Shown in pieces: positions 8,290-16,786 of a DNA stretch of 35,396 bases. Within the stretch, counting starts at the first letter, position 1; every line of letters starts with the position of its first letter. The DNA is from Tateyamaria sp. Alg231-49 (GTDB lineage: Bacteria > Pseudomonadota > Alphaproteobacteria > Rhodobacterales > Rhodobacteraceae): contig NZ_FRFA01000027.1 of NCBI RefSeq assembly GCF_900143535.1, positions 1-35,396 on the forward strand, given 5' to 3'. Under the pieces are notes generated by a model. It did not search any database and was not told the DNA's origin. It saw nothing but the letters and a program-made list of their open reading frames with translations. Made by a program: the position numbers and the translations under genes.

Positions 8290-8338
8290 GAAGCTTCCCA
8301 AGCTTTAGTTGCGAGTTCGATTCTCGTTACCCGCTCCA
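8290..8338 (+). pseudogene. 3' fragment of tRNA-Gly(CCC), probable attachment-site duplication
   Basis: The anticodon arm is GAAGC-TTCCCAA-GCTTT with anticodon CCC, followed by a four-base variable loop. The T-arm is GCGAG-TTCGATT-CTCGT. It ends with acceptor strand TACCCGC, discriminator T and an encoded CCA ending at 8338. No matching 5' acceptor strand (GCGGGTA) is found upstream, and the D-arm does not fold with correct spacing, so this is not a working tRNA. A fragment running from the anticodon stem to CCA is exactly what tyrosine recombinases that target tRNA genes duplicate on integration. It is therefore read as one att end of an integrated element, or its remnant. Confidence 0.75.
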
Positions 8339-8493
8339 CGATCCACTTCATTCTAGCCTTTTATAATTAGTCTTTTTCCGGCTCCCTCCATGTGGGTTCC
8401 AGTTCAAGCCACCAGCGATCCGAGAACTTTTTCCGGAGCAATTTGCAGCATGTTCAGAGCACTTTCTCCGATGTAGGAAGGAAGGAGCCTGTT

Positions 8494-8640
8494 ATGGCCA
8501 ACACAAAATCGACCTCGATGCAGGTCGCGACAAACTGAAACACCGCCACCCGCCCTACTGCCAGCCGTCGTCCAAAGGCGTTGCCTTGTTGCTGTACAAA
8601 GGCAAGCGTCGCGACCAGTGGGGCCTGCGCGCACCTTTCC
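8494..8640 (+). pseudogene. Stub resembling the N-terminus of a tyrosine recombinase (frameshifted)
   Basis: An ATG at 8494 preceded by GGAAGGAG starts a frame that is lost after a few codons. One base off, from 8502, the frame reads HKIDLDAGRDKLKHRHPPYC followed by LYKGKRRDQWG. This resembles the opening of rhodobacteral phage-type integrases (KID...ARxKLxPRxxPYW, then a GxxLGYRK-type strand), recalled from memory, not searched. The catalytic domain is missing. The good ribosome site, the one-base frame break and the neighbouring tRNA fragment together suggest a broken integrase gene. The similarity is short, so confidence is moderate. Confidence 0.45.
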
Positions 8641-8673
8641 CCAGCGTGGGTTTGCCTCATTCCACAGATGTTC

Positions 8674-8715
8674 TTGTCACAGCCGCTCCAAACATTCATA
8701 TTCGAATATAAGAAT
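8674..8715 (+). promoter_or_regulatory. Promoter with SoxR/SqrR-type operator before the SoxG-like gene
   Basis: TTGTCA at 8674-8679 and CATATT at 8697-8702 are 17 bases apart and resemble -35 and -10 boxes. Overlapping the -10 box is the perfect palindrome ATATTCGAATAT (8698-8709). ATTC-GAATATAA-GAAT at 8700-8715 fits the ATTC-N8-GAAT pattern bound by SqrR/BigR-type persulfide sensors. A repressor bound here would block the promoter. Similar sites lie in front of soxX and soxS. Confidence 0.6.
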
Positions 8716-8732
8716 TACAAGGGAGAACTTTG

Positions 8733-9647
8733 ATGCGCCAGTCACGCCGTACGTTTCTGAAAGGGGCCGCCGCAGTGCCATTTACCAGCGCCCTGCCACA
8801 CATAACCCAGGCCAACGTGCCCCTTGGTTCGGCCACACTGACCACCGTCAGCGACGGCAGCCTTATGCTGCCCGGCAGTTTTATCTTTGAGCCCATGCCG
8901 AAGGACGAGCTGGCCCCGATCCTGACGGAGTACGGCATTTCGGGCGAACGCCTGACACCAGAATGCAATCTCGCGCTTTACCGCGATGGAACCAATACAG
9001 TTCTTTTTGATGTGGGCTCTGGCCCTGACTTCATGCCCACAGCGGGGACTATCATTGACGGCCTTGATGCCGCGGGGCTTGCGCCCGAGGATATCTCCCA
9101 TGTCGTGTTCACTCACGCTCACCCCGATCACATCTGGGGGCTGTTGGACGATTTTGACGAACCGTTATTCTACGACGCGACCTACATGATGGGCCGGTCC
9201 GAATGGGACTATTGGTGGGATCCCGAAACCGTGAATTCCATTGGTGACGCGCGCGCCGCCTTTGCTGTGGGTGCTAAACGCCGGATGGAGGTGATCGAGG
9301 ACAGCGTGCAGCTGTTCGACGATGGTCAGGAGATCCTGCCCGGCATCGCTGCCGTATCGACCCCCGGTCATACACCTGGCCACATGAGTTTTGAGTTGCG
9401 CAATGGCTCTGACAGTGCGCTGGTCATTGGGGATGCAATTGGCAACCACCACGTGGCCTTTCGCAAACCTGCGTGGATCAGCGGCTCTGATCAGGACGGC
9501 GATATGGCCGCGACGACCCGGAAGGTGCTGTTCGACCGGATCACATCCGAGCAAATGCAGGTTGTCGGCTTTCACCTGCCTCAAGGTGGCATGGGCCGCG
9601 TTGACAAGGATGCAGATGGGTACGTGTTCGTGCCGGGTGACGCATGA
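8733..9647 (+). CDS. Tat-exported metallo-beta-lactamase-fold hydrolase (SoxG-like)
   Basis: A 304-residue protein starting MRQSRRTFLKGAAAVPF, a twin-arginine signal peptide, so it is probably folded with its metal before export. The zinc motif HAHPDH is intact at residues 128-133. TPGHTPGHMSF carries the third-site His, and VIGDAIGNHH holds the bridging Asp. It begins an operon with the next MBL protein (ATGA overlap) and a YeeE/YedE transporter. Paracoccus soxG and soxH encode two MBL proteins of about this size after soxF; here the pair is convergent with the sox operon. A hydrolytic role on a sulfur-thiol or thioester compound is inferred. The start at 8733 (ATG after GGGAGA) is preferred to the TTG just before it. 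Confidence 0.85.
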   Translation: MRQSRRTFLKGAAAVPFTSALPHITQANVPLGSATLTTVSDGSLMLPGSFIFEPMPKDELAPILTEYGISGERLTPECNLALYRDGTNTVLFDVGSGPDFMPTAGTIIDGLDAAGLAPEDISHVVFTHAHPDHIWGLLDDFDEPLFYDATYMMGRSEWDYWWDPETVNSIGDARAAFAVGAKRRMEVIEDSVQLFDDGQEILPGIAAVSTPGHTPGHMSFELRNGSDSALVIGDAIGNHHVAFRKPAWISGSDQDGDMAATTRKVLFDRITSEQMQVVGFHLPQGGMGRVDKDADGYVFVPGDA

Positions 9648-10591
9648 TGCGTATTCTTGCCATCTTGAGCGCGCTTGTCGCCTTTCCCGCCCTCGCAAGC
9701 GAAGACATCGCAGATCAGTATCCTGGATCGATCCTTTACTCCAAACCGGTCGAGGTCATACCAAATGTCTGGTCCGCCATCGGCGCCACGGCGCCGCCGA
9801 CCTATGAAAACAGTGGGCACAACAACAACCTCAGCTTCATCGTCACAGGTGATGGAGTGATCGTCGTGAACGGCGGCGCGGCCTACCTGTTGGCCAAGGC
9901 GCTGCATGATGAGATCAAAACGATCACCGACCAGCCCGTCAAATTGGTTATCGACGAAAACGGTCAGGGTCATGCCATGCTGGGTAATTCCTATTGGGCC
10001 GAACAGGGCGTGCCGATCCTTGCCCATGTCGATGCCGCGCATGAGATCGAAGAGAACGGCCACAACATTCTCGAGAACATGAAACGCTACAACCGCGACA
10101 AGGCCCAAGGCACCTTTGTCGCGCCACCCACGCAGACGTTCGAGGACCGCAAAGATATCGAAATGGGTGATTTCAGGATTGAGGTCTTGCATCTTGGCCC
10201 CGCCCATGGCCCCGGCGACACGCAGGTCTGGCTGCCGGACCAAGGCATCGTCATCGCGGGCGACATGGCGTTCCACGAGCGCATGCTGCCGATCTTTGCC
10301 GACACGATGACCGCGGACTGGATTGAGACGTGGGAGTGCTGTTTCGAGGCGCTCAACGCCACTTATGTGATCCCGGGCCACGGCCATCCGACCAACATGG
10401 ATCAGGTACGCCGCTACACGCGCGACTACTTGGTCTATCTGCGGCAACAGGTCGGTGCGCATCTGGATGCCGGTGGCGATCTGGCCGACGCCTACTATGT
10501 CGACCAATCCCCTTATTCCCGCCTCGATACGTTCGAAGAACTGGCGACAAAGAATGCTGGTCGCGTCTACGAACAAATGGAGTTTGAGTAG
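9644..10591 (+). CDS. Exported metallo-beta-lactamase-fold protein with degenerate zinc motif (SoxH-like)
   Basis: A 315-residue protein with Sec signal MMRILAILSALVAFPALAS. The fold is clear: SFIVTGDGVIVVNGGA, the third-site GPAHGPGDTQVW, VIAGDMAFHERM with the bridging Asp, and a late VIPGHGHPT. However, the position of the HxHxDH motif reads ENGQGH (residues 105-110), so only the final His remains. Catalysis by a normal dinuclear zinc site is therefore doubtful. It may bind one metal, use another chemistry, or be a non-hydrolytic binding protein. It is co-translated with the SoxG-like protein. The name SoxH-like rests on size, export and location, not on a search. Confidence 0.85.
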   Translation: MMRILAILSALVAFPALASEDIADQYPGSILYSKPVEVIPNVWSAIGATAPPTYENSGHNNNLSFIVTGDGVIVVNGGAAYLLAKALHDEIKTITDQPVKLVIDENGQGHAMLGNSYWAEQGVPILAHVDAAHEIEENGHNILENMKRYNRDKAQGTFVAPPTQTFEDRKDIEMGDFRIEVLHLGPAHGPGDTQVWLPDQGIVIAGDMAFHERMLPIFADTMTADWIETWECCFEALNATYVIPGHGHPTNMDQVRRYTRDYLVYLRQQVGAHLDAGGDLADAYYVDQSPYSRLDTFEELATKNAGRVYEQMEFE

Positions 10592-10672
10592 GGTCCGCCC
10601 ATTTGCGCTGTGTCAAAGCGCGCACGCCACAATGCTGGCACAGCAGGCGCAGGATGACGAAGACAGGAACTT

Positions 10673-11740
10673 GTGGTGCTGAACTCCCTGATCGATCTGT
10701 ACGGTGACTCCGCAGTAATGTGTGCAGCGGGACTGCTTGTCGGTCTGCTGTTTGGAGCTGCGGCAGCACATTCCAAGTTCTGCTTGCGCGCCGCGACCGT
10801 CGAGGTGTCAGAGGGTCAGCCTGGGCCCCGCCTCGCTGTCTGGCTTGTGGCCTTCTTTGCTGCGCTCGTCACTGTGCAGGGAACCATTCTGGTTGGCGCG
10901 CTGGACACCAGTGATGCGCGCCAGCTGGCCGCCACGGGCAGTATGTCGGGGGCGATCATCGGTGGATTGATGTTCGGCGCAGGCATGATCCTTGCCCGCG
11001 GTTGCGTAAGCCGGCTGCTTGTGTTGTCGGCCACCGGGAACCTGCGGGCCATCGTGACCGGGCTGGTCGTAACAATCGTGGCGCAGGCGGCACTCAGCGG
11101 CGCGCTTTCACCCCTCCGTGAAACATTGGCCCTGCTGTGGACAGTACCCGGCGGATCCACGCGTAGTGTCATGACGACGCTGGGCATGGGCGTACCTTTG
11201 CTCACGGTCATAGCGGCGCTTGCCTTAATGGGAGCACTGATTTTCGGTCGCGCCCACCGCGTGCCCCTATCCGAACTTGCGGCGGCAACTCTTGTCGGCC
11301 TCGCGGTCTCTGTGGGCTGGGCGGCAACCTACGCCATCTCCCAGATATCTTTTGAAGTGATCGCTGTGCAGTCGGTCACCTTCACCGGGCCCTCGACGGA
11401 CACACTCATGGCGCTGGTCACAGCCCCCGATGTCATTCCCAGCTTTGGCCTTGGTCTCGTGCCCGGCGTTTTCATCGGCGCCCTTCTGACCGCACTGATC
11501 AAGGGCGAGGCGCGCATCCAGCGTTTTGATGCGGACAGCCCGATGGAACGGTATCTGGTCGGCGGGGTTCTTATGGGTTTTGGCAGCATGCTTGCCGGTG
11601 GCTGCGCCGTCGGTGCAGGCATGGCCGGTGGTTCCATCATGGCACTGACAGCCTGGGTCGCAGTGTTTTGCATGTGGGTGGGCGCGATGATCACCCATCG
11701 TTGGATGTCATCACGCCCGCAAATGGTGCAATCGGTCTAG
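10673..11740 (+). CDS. YeeE/YedE-family sulfur-compound transporter
   Basis: A 355-residue inner-membrane protein with about nine or ten helices and the paired sulf_transp repeats. Conserved cysteines occur in AHSKFCLRAA near the N-terminus, ARGCVSRLL (first repeat) and AGGCAVGAGM (second repeat). In the thiosulfate transporter TsuA/YeeE such Cys line the substrate path. It probably moves thiosulfate or a sulfane-sulfur species across the inner membrane. The start is a GTG with AGGAAC upstream; a second GTG follows directly. It ends 3 bases from the hemA stop on the other strand, with no terminator between them. It is distinct from the soxT-type copy at 24344. Confidence 0.88.
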   Translation: MVLNSLIDLYGDSAVMCAAGLLVGLLFGAAAAHSKFCLRAATVEVSEGQPGPRLAVWLVAFFAALVTVQGTILVGALDTSDARQLAATGSMSGAIIGGLMFGAGMILARGCVSRLLVLSATGNLRAIVTGLVVTIVAQAALSGALSPLRETLALLWTVPGGSTRSVMTTLGMGVPLLTVIAALALMGALIFGRAHRVPLSELAAATLVGLAVSVGWAATYAISQISFEVIAVQSVTFTGPSTDTLMALVTAPDVIPSFGLGLVPGVFIGALLTALIKGEARIQRFDADSPMERYLVGGVLMGFGSMLAGGCAVGAGMAGGSIMALTAWVAVFCMWVGAMITHRWMSSRPQMVQSV

Positions 11741-11743
11741 GGA

Positions 11744-12961
11744 CTACTGCGCCGCCAGCGGACGTCGCGCCAACTGGCATTGGGTCCACAACTCTTCCAA
11801 TGCGCCCACCAGCCGTTCCACATCCGCATCACTGTGCACGGGCGACGGTGTGATCCGCAACCGCTCTGTCCCCTTGGGCACAGTCGGATAGTTGATGGGC
11901 TGGATGTATATCCCATAGTCGCGCAACAACGTGTCCGAGATGAATTTACACTTAACCGGATCGCCCACCATCACTGGGATGATATGGCTGGGATTGTCGA
12001 TATGCGGCAGGCCGATGGCATCCAGCTGTTCGCGCACCTGTGCCACGCGCGCCTCCTGGCTCTTGCGCTCTGCGGTGCTTTTTTTCAAATGTCGGATGGA
12101 TGCCGCGCCTCCCGCCGCAACTGCAGGCGGCAAGGCGGTGGTAAAGATAAACCCGCTCGCAAAGGACCGTACGAAATCACACAGTTCGGTCGACGCGGCG
12201 ATGTATCCGCCCATGACGCCAAAGGCCTTGCCCAATGTCCCCTCAATCACGGTGAGCCGGTCCATCAACCCTTCGCGCTCGGCCACGCCTCCGCCGCGTG
12301 GGCCGTAAAGGCCAACGGCATGTACCTCATCCAGATAGGTCATAGCGTTGTAACGGTCGGCCAGATCGCAGATTTCGGCAACTGGCGCGATGTCGCCATC
12401 CATGGAATAGACGCTCTCAAACGCGATCAGTTTGGGCGCGTTGGCGGGCAATGAGGCCAGTTTTGCCTCCAGATCGGCGAGATCATTGTGTTTCCAGATC
12501 ACCCGCGCAGCTTTGGAATGGCGGATGCCTTCGATCATTGAGGCATGATTGAGCGCATCCGAAAGGATCGTCAGCCCAGGAATGCGCGCACCCAACGTAC
12601 CCAGAGCTGCCCAGTTCGATACGTAACCTGACGTAAACAAAAGCGCCGCCTCTTTTCCGTGCAGGTCAGCCAATTCCGCCTCAAGCAGCACATGATCGTG
12701 AGTAGTGCCAGAAATGTTACGCGTTCCCCCTGCCCCAGCCCCAGTCCGGTCAAGAGCTTCGTGCATCGCGTCCAGCACCAGCGGATGCTGCCCCATGCCC
12801 AGATAGTCGTTGGAACACCAGATCGTTACTTCACCCGGGCCATTATGGCATTTGGCCGTTGGAAAGGCCCCGCGGTAACGCTCAAGTTCAGCGAACTCGC
12901 GGTAGTTGCCGCTGTCACGCAGCGCATCCAGTTCGGATCGGAAAAAATCGTTGTAGTTCAT
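11744..12961 (-). CDS. hemA: 5-aminolevulinate synthase
   Basis: A 405-residue PLP enzyme that condenses glycine and succinyl-CoA to 5-aminolevulinate, the first step of heme synthesis in alphaproteobacteria. It opens [20 protein letters not shown]. It has the substrate-contact region [12 protein letters not shown], the glycine-rich [12 protein letters not shown], the PLP-binding [10 protein letters not shown] and the Schiff-base Lys245 in EGTLGKAFG. Length matches the family. Its start overlaps the stop of the DUF302 gene (TGATG), so it is the last gene of the sox transcript. Placing an ALA synthase behind five c-type cytochrome subunits may raise heme supply when Sox proteins are made. A second hemA for housekeeping elsewhere is likely but cannot be seen. 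Confidence 0.95.
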   Translation of the reverse strand: MNYNDFFRSELDALRDSGNYREFAELERYRGAFPTAKCHNGPGEVTIWCSNDYLGMGQHPLVLDAMHEALDRTGAGAGGTRNISGTTHDHVLLEAELADLHGKEAALLFTSGYVSNWAALGTLGARIPGLTILSDALNHASMIEGIRHSKAARVIWKHNDLADLEAKLASLPANAPKLIAFESVYSMDGDIAPVAEICDLADRYNAMTYLDEVHAVGLYGPRGGGVAEREGLMDRLTVIEGTLGKAFGVMGGYIAASTELCDFVRSFASGFIFTTALPPAVAAGGAASIRHLKKSTAERKSQEARVAQVREQLDAIGLPHIDNPSHIIPVMVGDPVKCKFISDTLLRDYGIYIQPINYPTVPKGTERLRITPSPVHSDADVERLVGALEELWTQCQLARRPLAAQ

Positions 12962-13389
12962 CAGTTCTCCACGGCGTCAGCGACGATGTCGGCCAAAAGC
13001 GCCTGCACCTTCTGCATCTCACCTTGTGGGTATTCACGATAGCCGACCATGACACCATCGGCGTTCTCAGCCACGAAGATACCATAGGGGCAATGCGCAA
13101 TGTTCATCGGGTCCGCTTCCATCACCTCGCGTGACAGTACCGCCGAACAGAAGACGAAAATATCTGCCTCTTTGAACAGTTCCACGTCGCTGCCAACATC
13201 GGCACCGGTGCGGTTCAACATTTCGCCAGTGTGGCTGACATAGTCGATGACAAGGCCCTTGCCGACAATCGCGCTTTCTACAGCAAAGGTCGCGTCCTCA
13301 AAGTTGCCATCGAAGGGCACCGTGATGGCGGTTTCGGCATGGGCCGTGCTGGCAAGGCCCAGCGTTACGGCAAGAATAACCTGTCTCAT
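12961..13389 (-). CDS. Exported DUF302-domain protein
   Basis: A 142-residue protein with signal peptide [20 protein letters not shown]. The mature part is a DUF302 domain: a strand-turn opening ([20 protein letters not shown]), a middle [16 protein letters not shown] segment with a Cys, and the closing CPYGIFVAE segment with a second Cys. DUF302 proteins occur in several sox and sulfur-oxidation loci, but the biochemical role is not known. The two Cys could interact with thiol or persulfide species in the periplasm. It lies between soxF and hemA, one-base overlap with hemA, so it is co-transcribed. Confidence 0.85.
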   Translation of the reverse strand: MRQVILAVTLGLASTAHAETAITVPFDGNFEDATFAVESAIVGKGLVIDYVSHTGEMLNRTGADVGSDVELFKEADIFVFCSAVLSREVMEADPMNIAHCPYGIFVAENADGVMVGYREYPQGEMQKVQALLADIVADAVEN

Positions 13390-13430
13390 TTTATCCTCCT
13401 GATCATGCCGCAGAATGACATGCGGTTGAG

Positions 13431-13462
13431 GGCGGCGCCTTGAGGTACATCAAGGCACCGCC
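13431..13462 (-). other. Stem-loop between soxF and the DUF302 gene
   Basis: GGCGG-C-GCCTTGA pairs with TCAAGGC-A-CCGCC around a six-base loop, giving 12 pairs with one mismatch. There is no T-run on the minus strand, so it looks like an mRNA processing or stability element, or a weak terminator that lowers DUF302-hemA expression relative to soxF. Confidence 0.6.
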
Positions 13463-13468
13463 GCAGTT

Positions 13469-14737
13469 TCAGACCGAAGCGCCAAACATGTCGGCGGTGA
13501 TGCCCGCATACCAGCCTTCAGATTCCTCGTAGGTGGCCTTGCGCACATCTGCGGTTTCGCCTGTTTGCGAGATGAACCCGTCAACCTTGGCGATCTTTTC
13601 GTCCGTCGCTTCGTATGTGGCTCCGACCTTGACGCCATCATTTGTATCAATGAGCGACCAGCACGTGTTCGAGAACTTGGCTGGGAACACTTTGGAGCCC
13701 GTCAGTGCTCCGCGCACAGCGTTGGCACAGACCTTGGCCTGGCTGTTGGCGGAGAAGCCGGATTTTGGCATGTCGCCCTGCTGGCTGGCATCGCCAAGGA
13801 CGTGGATGTCCGGGTCTGCCTTGGAGGACATGTCGGCCGCGTTCACCGGAGCCCAGTTGCCGTCCGTCACACCAGCGATCTCAGCGATGTGTCCCGCTTT
13901 CATGGCCGGGATAACGTTGCAGACATCGACCTTGGTCACTTCGCCGTCGATCGTCACGGTCATGGCCCCGGGGTCCACGGACACTTCGCCGCCACCAAAG
14001 TCTTCGCCGATCCAGTCGATCATGCCCGCGTAGTGATTGTTCCAGCCTTCCTGGAACAGTGCCATTTTCGAGAACTTTGGTTTCGGGTCAGCCACGATGA
14101 TCTTGGCCGTTGGATTATTGGCCTTAAGGTAGTGCGCCACCATGGATACGCGCTCGTATGGTCCGGGTGGGCAGCGGTACGGGTTTGGCGGCGCCACCAT
14201 GGCAAAGGTGCCACCTTCGGGCATCGCCTTGAGTTGCGCCTTGAGCAACTCGGTCTGTGAGCCGCCCTTGTAGGCGTGGGGCATCGCGTTCTGCGAGGTC
14301 AGGTCCCACCCCTCGACCGCACCATCGACAAAGTCGATGCCAGGGCTGAGGATCAGCTTGTCGTAAGCCAGGCTACCGCCGCTCGCGAGAGTTACAGTTT
14401 TGGCATCGCGGTCCACGCCCACGGCCCAGTCATGCACGACGTTCACGCCACCTGCGGCAAGCCCGCCATAGCTGTGGCCCAAGTCATCGATGTCTTTTAC
14501 GTCACCAAGATAGAGGTTCGAGAAGAAGCAGGTGTAGTAGGTGCGCGTGGGTTCGATCAGGGTCACGTCGACCTCACCCTTGCTGTCCTTGGCAATGTAG
14601 CGGGCCGCTGTTGCGCCCCCTGCCCCACCGCCGATCACGATGACGCGCGGCTTTCCTTGCGCGCGCACCATTGGTGCGGCAAGGCTGGCTGCCATGACGG
14701 CAGAAGTTCCAAGGAACATCCTTCTATTAAAAGTCAT
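13469..14737 (-). CDS. soxF: Sulfide dehydrogenase flavoprotein SoxF (FCSD type)
   Basis: A 422-residue periplasmic flavoprotein. MTFNRRMFLGTSAVM is a twin-arginine signal. The FAD dinucleotide fold IGGGAGGATAARYI comes directly after it. NPYRCPPGPYER contains a conserved Cys of the FCSD/SQR family, and LGDASQQGDMPKSGFSANSQ is the second FAD contact with its Asp. The C-terminal domain follows the FCSD pattern. SoxF with a c-type cytochrome partner oxidises sulfide, and in Paracoccus it also stimulates the Sox system. It follows soxE by 25 bases. Confidence 0.94.
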   Translation of the reverse strand: MTFNRRMFLGTSAVMAASLAAPMVRAQGKPRVIVIGGGAGGATAARYIAKDSKGEVDVTLIEPTRTYYTCFFSNLYLGDVKDIDDLGHSYGGLAAGGVNVVHDWAVGVDRDAKTVTLASGGSLAYDKLILSPGIDFVDGAVEGWDLTSQNAMPHAYKGGSQTELLKAQLKAMPEGGTFAMVAPPNPYRCPPGPYERVSMVAHYLKANNPTAKIIVADPKPKFSKMALFQEGWNNHYAGMIDWIGEDFGGGEVSVDPGAMTVTIDGEVTKVDVCNVIPAMKAGHIAEIAGVTDGNWAPVNAADMSSKADPDIHVLGDASQQGDMPKSGFSANSQAKVCANAVRGALTGSKVFPAKFSNTCWSLIDTNDGVKVGATYEATDEKIAKVDGFISQTGETADVRKATYEESEGWYAGITADMFGASV

Positions 14738-14762
14738 TTCTGTCTCCTCCCTAAGGTTGCCT

Positions 14763-15467
14763 CTAATTTTCGAGGTCTTTGAAATATGCGGCGAGGGCCG
14801 CGATCTCTTCGTCTCCTAAACGCCCCGCAATCATCTGCATGACGGGGTGGTTGCGCTGTTTGTTCTTGTAGGCGTGCATGGCCACTACAAACTGATCTTC
14901 AGGCCAAAGTGTGATCGACGGGATGCCGTCGTCGCCACCGGCTGCCTGATGACACGTGGTGCATTCCCCGCTCAGATATTCGCCGTATTCGGGGTCACCG
15001 ACTAGCGCGAGAATCGCAGGGTCGAGATCGTGATCAACCGCCTGCGCCGTTGGATCTGCCTCGGGGATGTTTGCGGGATTGTCCGAAAACTGGCGCAGGT
15101 ACACGATCAGGTGCGCGCGGTCTTGTGCATCCTTCAGGCCCCGGTAGCTCATCCGTGTGCCGCTGGTCATAGCGCGTGGATTTTCAAGGAACACGTCAAG
15201 CGTGTCGGCATGCCATTCCAGTCCCCCCGCGCCCGCGCGCTGAAAACTCTTGGAGTATTTAAAGCCCTCAAGCCCAGCTGCCTTGCGCCCAAAAAGGCCA
15301 TTCAGGTGCGGGCCAATCCGGTTCTTGGCACTGGCCCCGACCTGATGGCACCCCTTGCACTGTTGGAACACCTTCTCGCCCAGCTCAGCATCGCCAGTGT
15401 CGGCGTGGCTGGGCAACGCCATCAGCCCGACAAGGGCAAATGGCATCAGATATTGAAAAGCACGCAC
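14763..15467 (-). CDS. soxE: Diheme cytochrome c SoxE
   Basis: A 234-residue periplasmic cytochrome with signal MRAFQYLMPFALVGLMALPS and a cut after HA or nearby. There are two heme c sites, CKGCH at 37-41 and CTTCH at 169-173. The first domain looks like mitochondrial-type cytochrome c (KNRIGPHLNGLFGRKAAG, SGTRMSY with the Met ligand). The second domain, after a proline/acid-rich linker, carries ITLWPEDQFV and a later MQMIAGRL as candidate Met ligand region. It is the electron acceptor partner of SoxF. It starts 5 bases after soxD. Confidence 0.93.
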   Translation of the reverse strand: MRAFQYLMPFALVGLMALPSHADTGDAELGEKVFQQCKGCHQVGASAKNRIGPHLNGLFGRKAAGLEGFKYSKSFQRAGAGGLEWHADTLDVFLENPRAMTSGTRMSYRGLKDAQDRAHLIVYLRQFSDNPANIPEADPTAQAVDHDLDPAILALVGDPEYGEYLSGECTTCHQAAGGDDGIPSITLWPEDQFVVAMHAYKNKQRNHPVMQMIAGRLGDEEIAALAAYFKDLEN

Positions 15468-15472
15468 CGCGA

Positions 15473-16786
15473 TTACTCCGCGAAGCTCGCCAGATAGGCA
15501 GTGATGGCGTCCAGATCCTCATCTTTTTTCAATCCGGCGAAGGCCATCTTGGTGCCTTTCATGTAGGACTTGGGCTTGGCGAGGAATGCTGCCATTTCCT
15601 CGGGTGTCCACACTTTGCCTTCCGCGTTGGCCTCGACAAACACGTTCGAATAACCGAAGCCCTCAACCGATCCCATTGTCCGGCCCATTACCCCATTGAG
15701 CTGAGGGCCCACCTTGTTCTTGGCTCCGTCACCGACCGCGTGGCAGGCCGAGCATTTGCGGAACACTTTTTCCCCATGCTTTAGCAGCGCGTCACCATCG
15801 TCGGCTGCAGCCACTTCGGTCGCTTCTGGAGCAGGTGCTTTGGCGGGTTTCGCCGCCGCTACCGGAATGAACGACGGGCCTGCGGCCGTGAAGGACGGCA
15901 AGTCGTCGACTTTGGCCGGGTTCATCACAGAATTCGACCCACCCTCGGGCGGTGTCTCTACCAGGAAGACCGAGCGCATAGTGATCGATACCTCGTCCTT
16001 GCAGTTTTCCATGCAAGGTTCCGCGCTCCATTCGGCATATTCCGCCTCTGCACGGTCATCGACGATGAAACCCCCGGCATTGTGCATCTCGACATCCTTG
16101 AACGTCTCGTTGCTGAGGACGAAGTCATCATCAACCATGTCGTTAGAATAGAGGATGTAGGCGACAATTGCGTAGGTCTCGTCTGCCGTCAGCGTGCCCG
16201 CACCGCCAAAAGGCATCGAACGGTGAACGTAGTCCCACACGGTCGAGAGATAGGGCCAGTAGCTGCCCACGGTCTTGACCGGGTCCTCATCGGCCAGCGT
16301 ATCGAAACCACCGGCCAACACGGGCCAGTTGTCGACGCCTTCAGCAAAGTCGCCATGGCACGACGCGCAATAATCAACGAAGACCTCTTCGCCGGTCCAC
16401 ACGTCGCCACTGCCCTCAGGTAGACCGCGACCGTCAGGCAAGACGTCCACGTCCCAGGCGGCGATCTCTTCGGCAAGAGCGGCACGGCCCAGTCCATAGC
16501 GGCCGTCAATCTGCGGCGCAGGTTCGGTAAGCGTCCCGCCGGCAACCTGCTTGGCTGCAGCGGCTTGGATATCGGCGACCTGCTGCTCCAACTCAGCCGC
16601 ACGGGCCGCTTCAGCCTTGGCCGTTTCAGCAGCAGAGCTTGCCTGCGTTGACACCTGATTCACCCGCGTTTCGAGCGTATCGATTTTGTCGGCAGCGTAA
16701 TCACGGTTCATCACGCCAAACGCCACGCCAAGAACAAGGGCCGTCCCGCCCAATGCGGGGATGAGGAGATTAGGAGACTTCGACAT
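15473..16786 (-). CDS. soxD: Sulfane dehydrogenase cytochrome subunit SoxD
   Basis: A 437-residue diheme cytochrome c, partner of SoxC. The N-terminus has a membrane or signal helix (NLLIPALGGTALVLGVAFGV), then an Ala/Glu-rich predicted coiled coil at about 33-82. The first heme site is CASCH at 140-144 and the second CSACH at 345-349, with the latter domain resembling SoxE's first domain (KNKVGPQLNGVMGR; Met ligand in GTKMAFAG). An alanine/proline/lysine linker around 315-335 separates the domains. The start overlaps soxC by 17 bases, so the two subunits are translationally coupled. SoxD takes the electrons removed from SoxY-bound sulfane sulfur. Confidence 0.94.
   Translation of the reverse strand: MSKSPNLLIPALGGTALVLGVAFGVMNRDYAADKIDTLETRVNQVSTQASSAAETAKAEAARAAELEQQVADIQAAAAKQVAGGTLTEPAPQIDGRYGLGRAALAEEIAAWDVDVLPDGRGLPEGSGDVWTGEEVFVDYCASCHGDFAEGVDNWPVLAGGFDTLADEDPVKTVGSYWPYLSTVWDYVHRSMPFGGAGTLTADETYAIVAYILYSNDMVDDDFVLSNETFKDVEMHNAGGFIVDDRAEAEYAEWSAEPCMENCKDEVSITMRSVFLVETPPEGGSNSVMNPAKVDDLPSFTAAGPSFIPVAAAKPAKAPAPEATEVAAADDGDALLKHGEKVFRKCSACHAVGDGAKNKVGPQLNGVMGRTMGSVEGFGYSNVFVEANAEGKVWTPEEMAAFLAKPKSYMKGTKMAFAGLKKDEDLDAITAYLASFAE

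Larger units (their letters stand above)
8084..8732. other. Integration-scar region between the phn and sox loci
   Basis: About 650 bases without an intact gene and visibly A+T-richer in its first half. It holds, left to right, a tandem 12-bp repeat, a tRNA-Gly 3' fragment, a frameshifted integrase-like stub and the promoter of the SoxG-like gene, each listed separately. Together they look like the remains of a tRNA-targeted integrative element. Confidence 0.6.

Noticed and set aside
8283..8338. Complete tRNA-Gly gene
   Set aside because: GAAC at 8283-8286 resembles a D-stem half, but the spacing to the anticodon stem is two bases too long and no 5' acceptor strand exists; only the 3' part is supported.
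12571..12753. Minus-strand open frame inside hemA
   Set aside because: It is an alternative frame of a clearly coding gene and has no independent signals.
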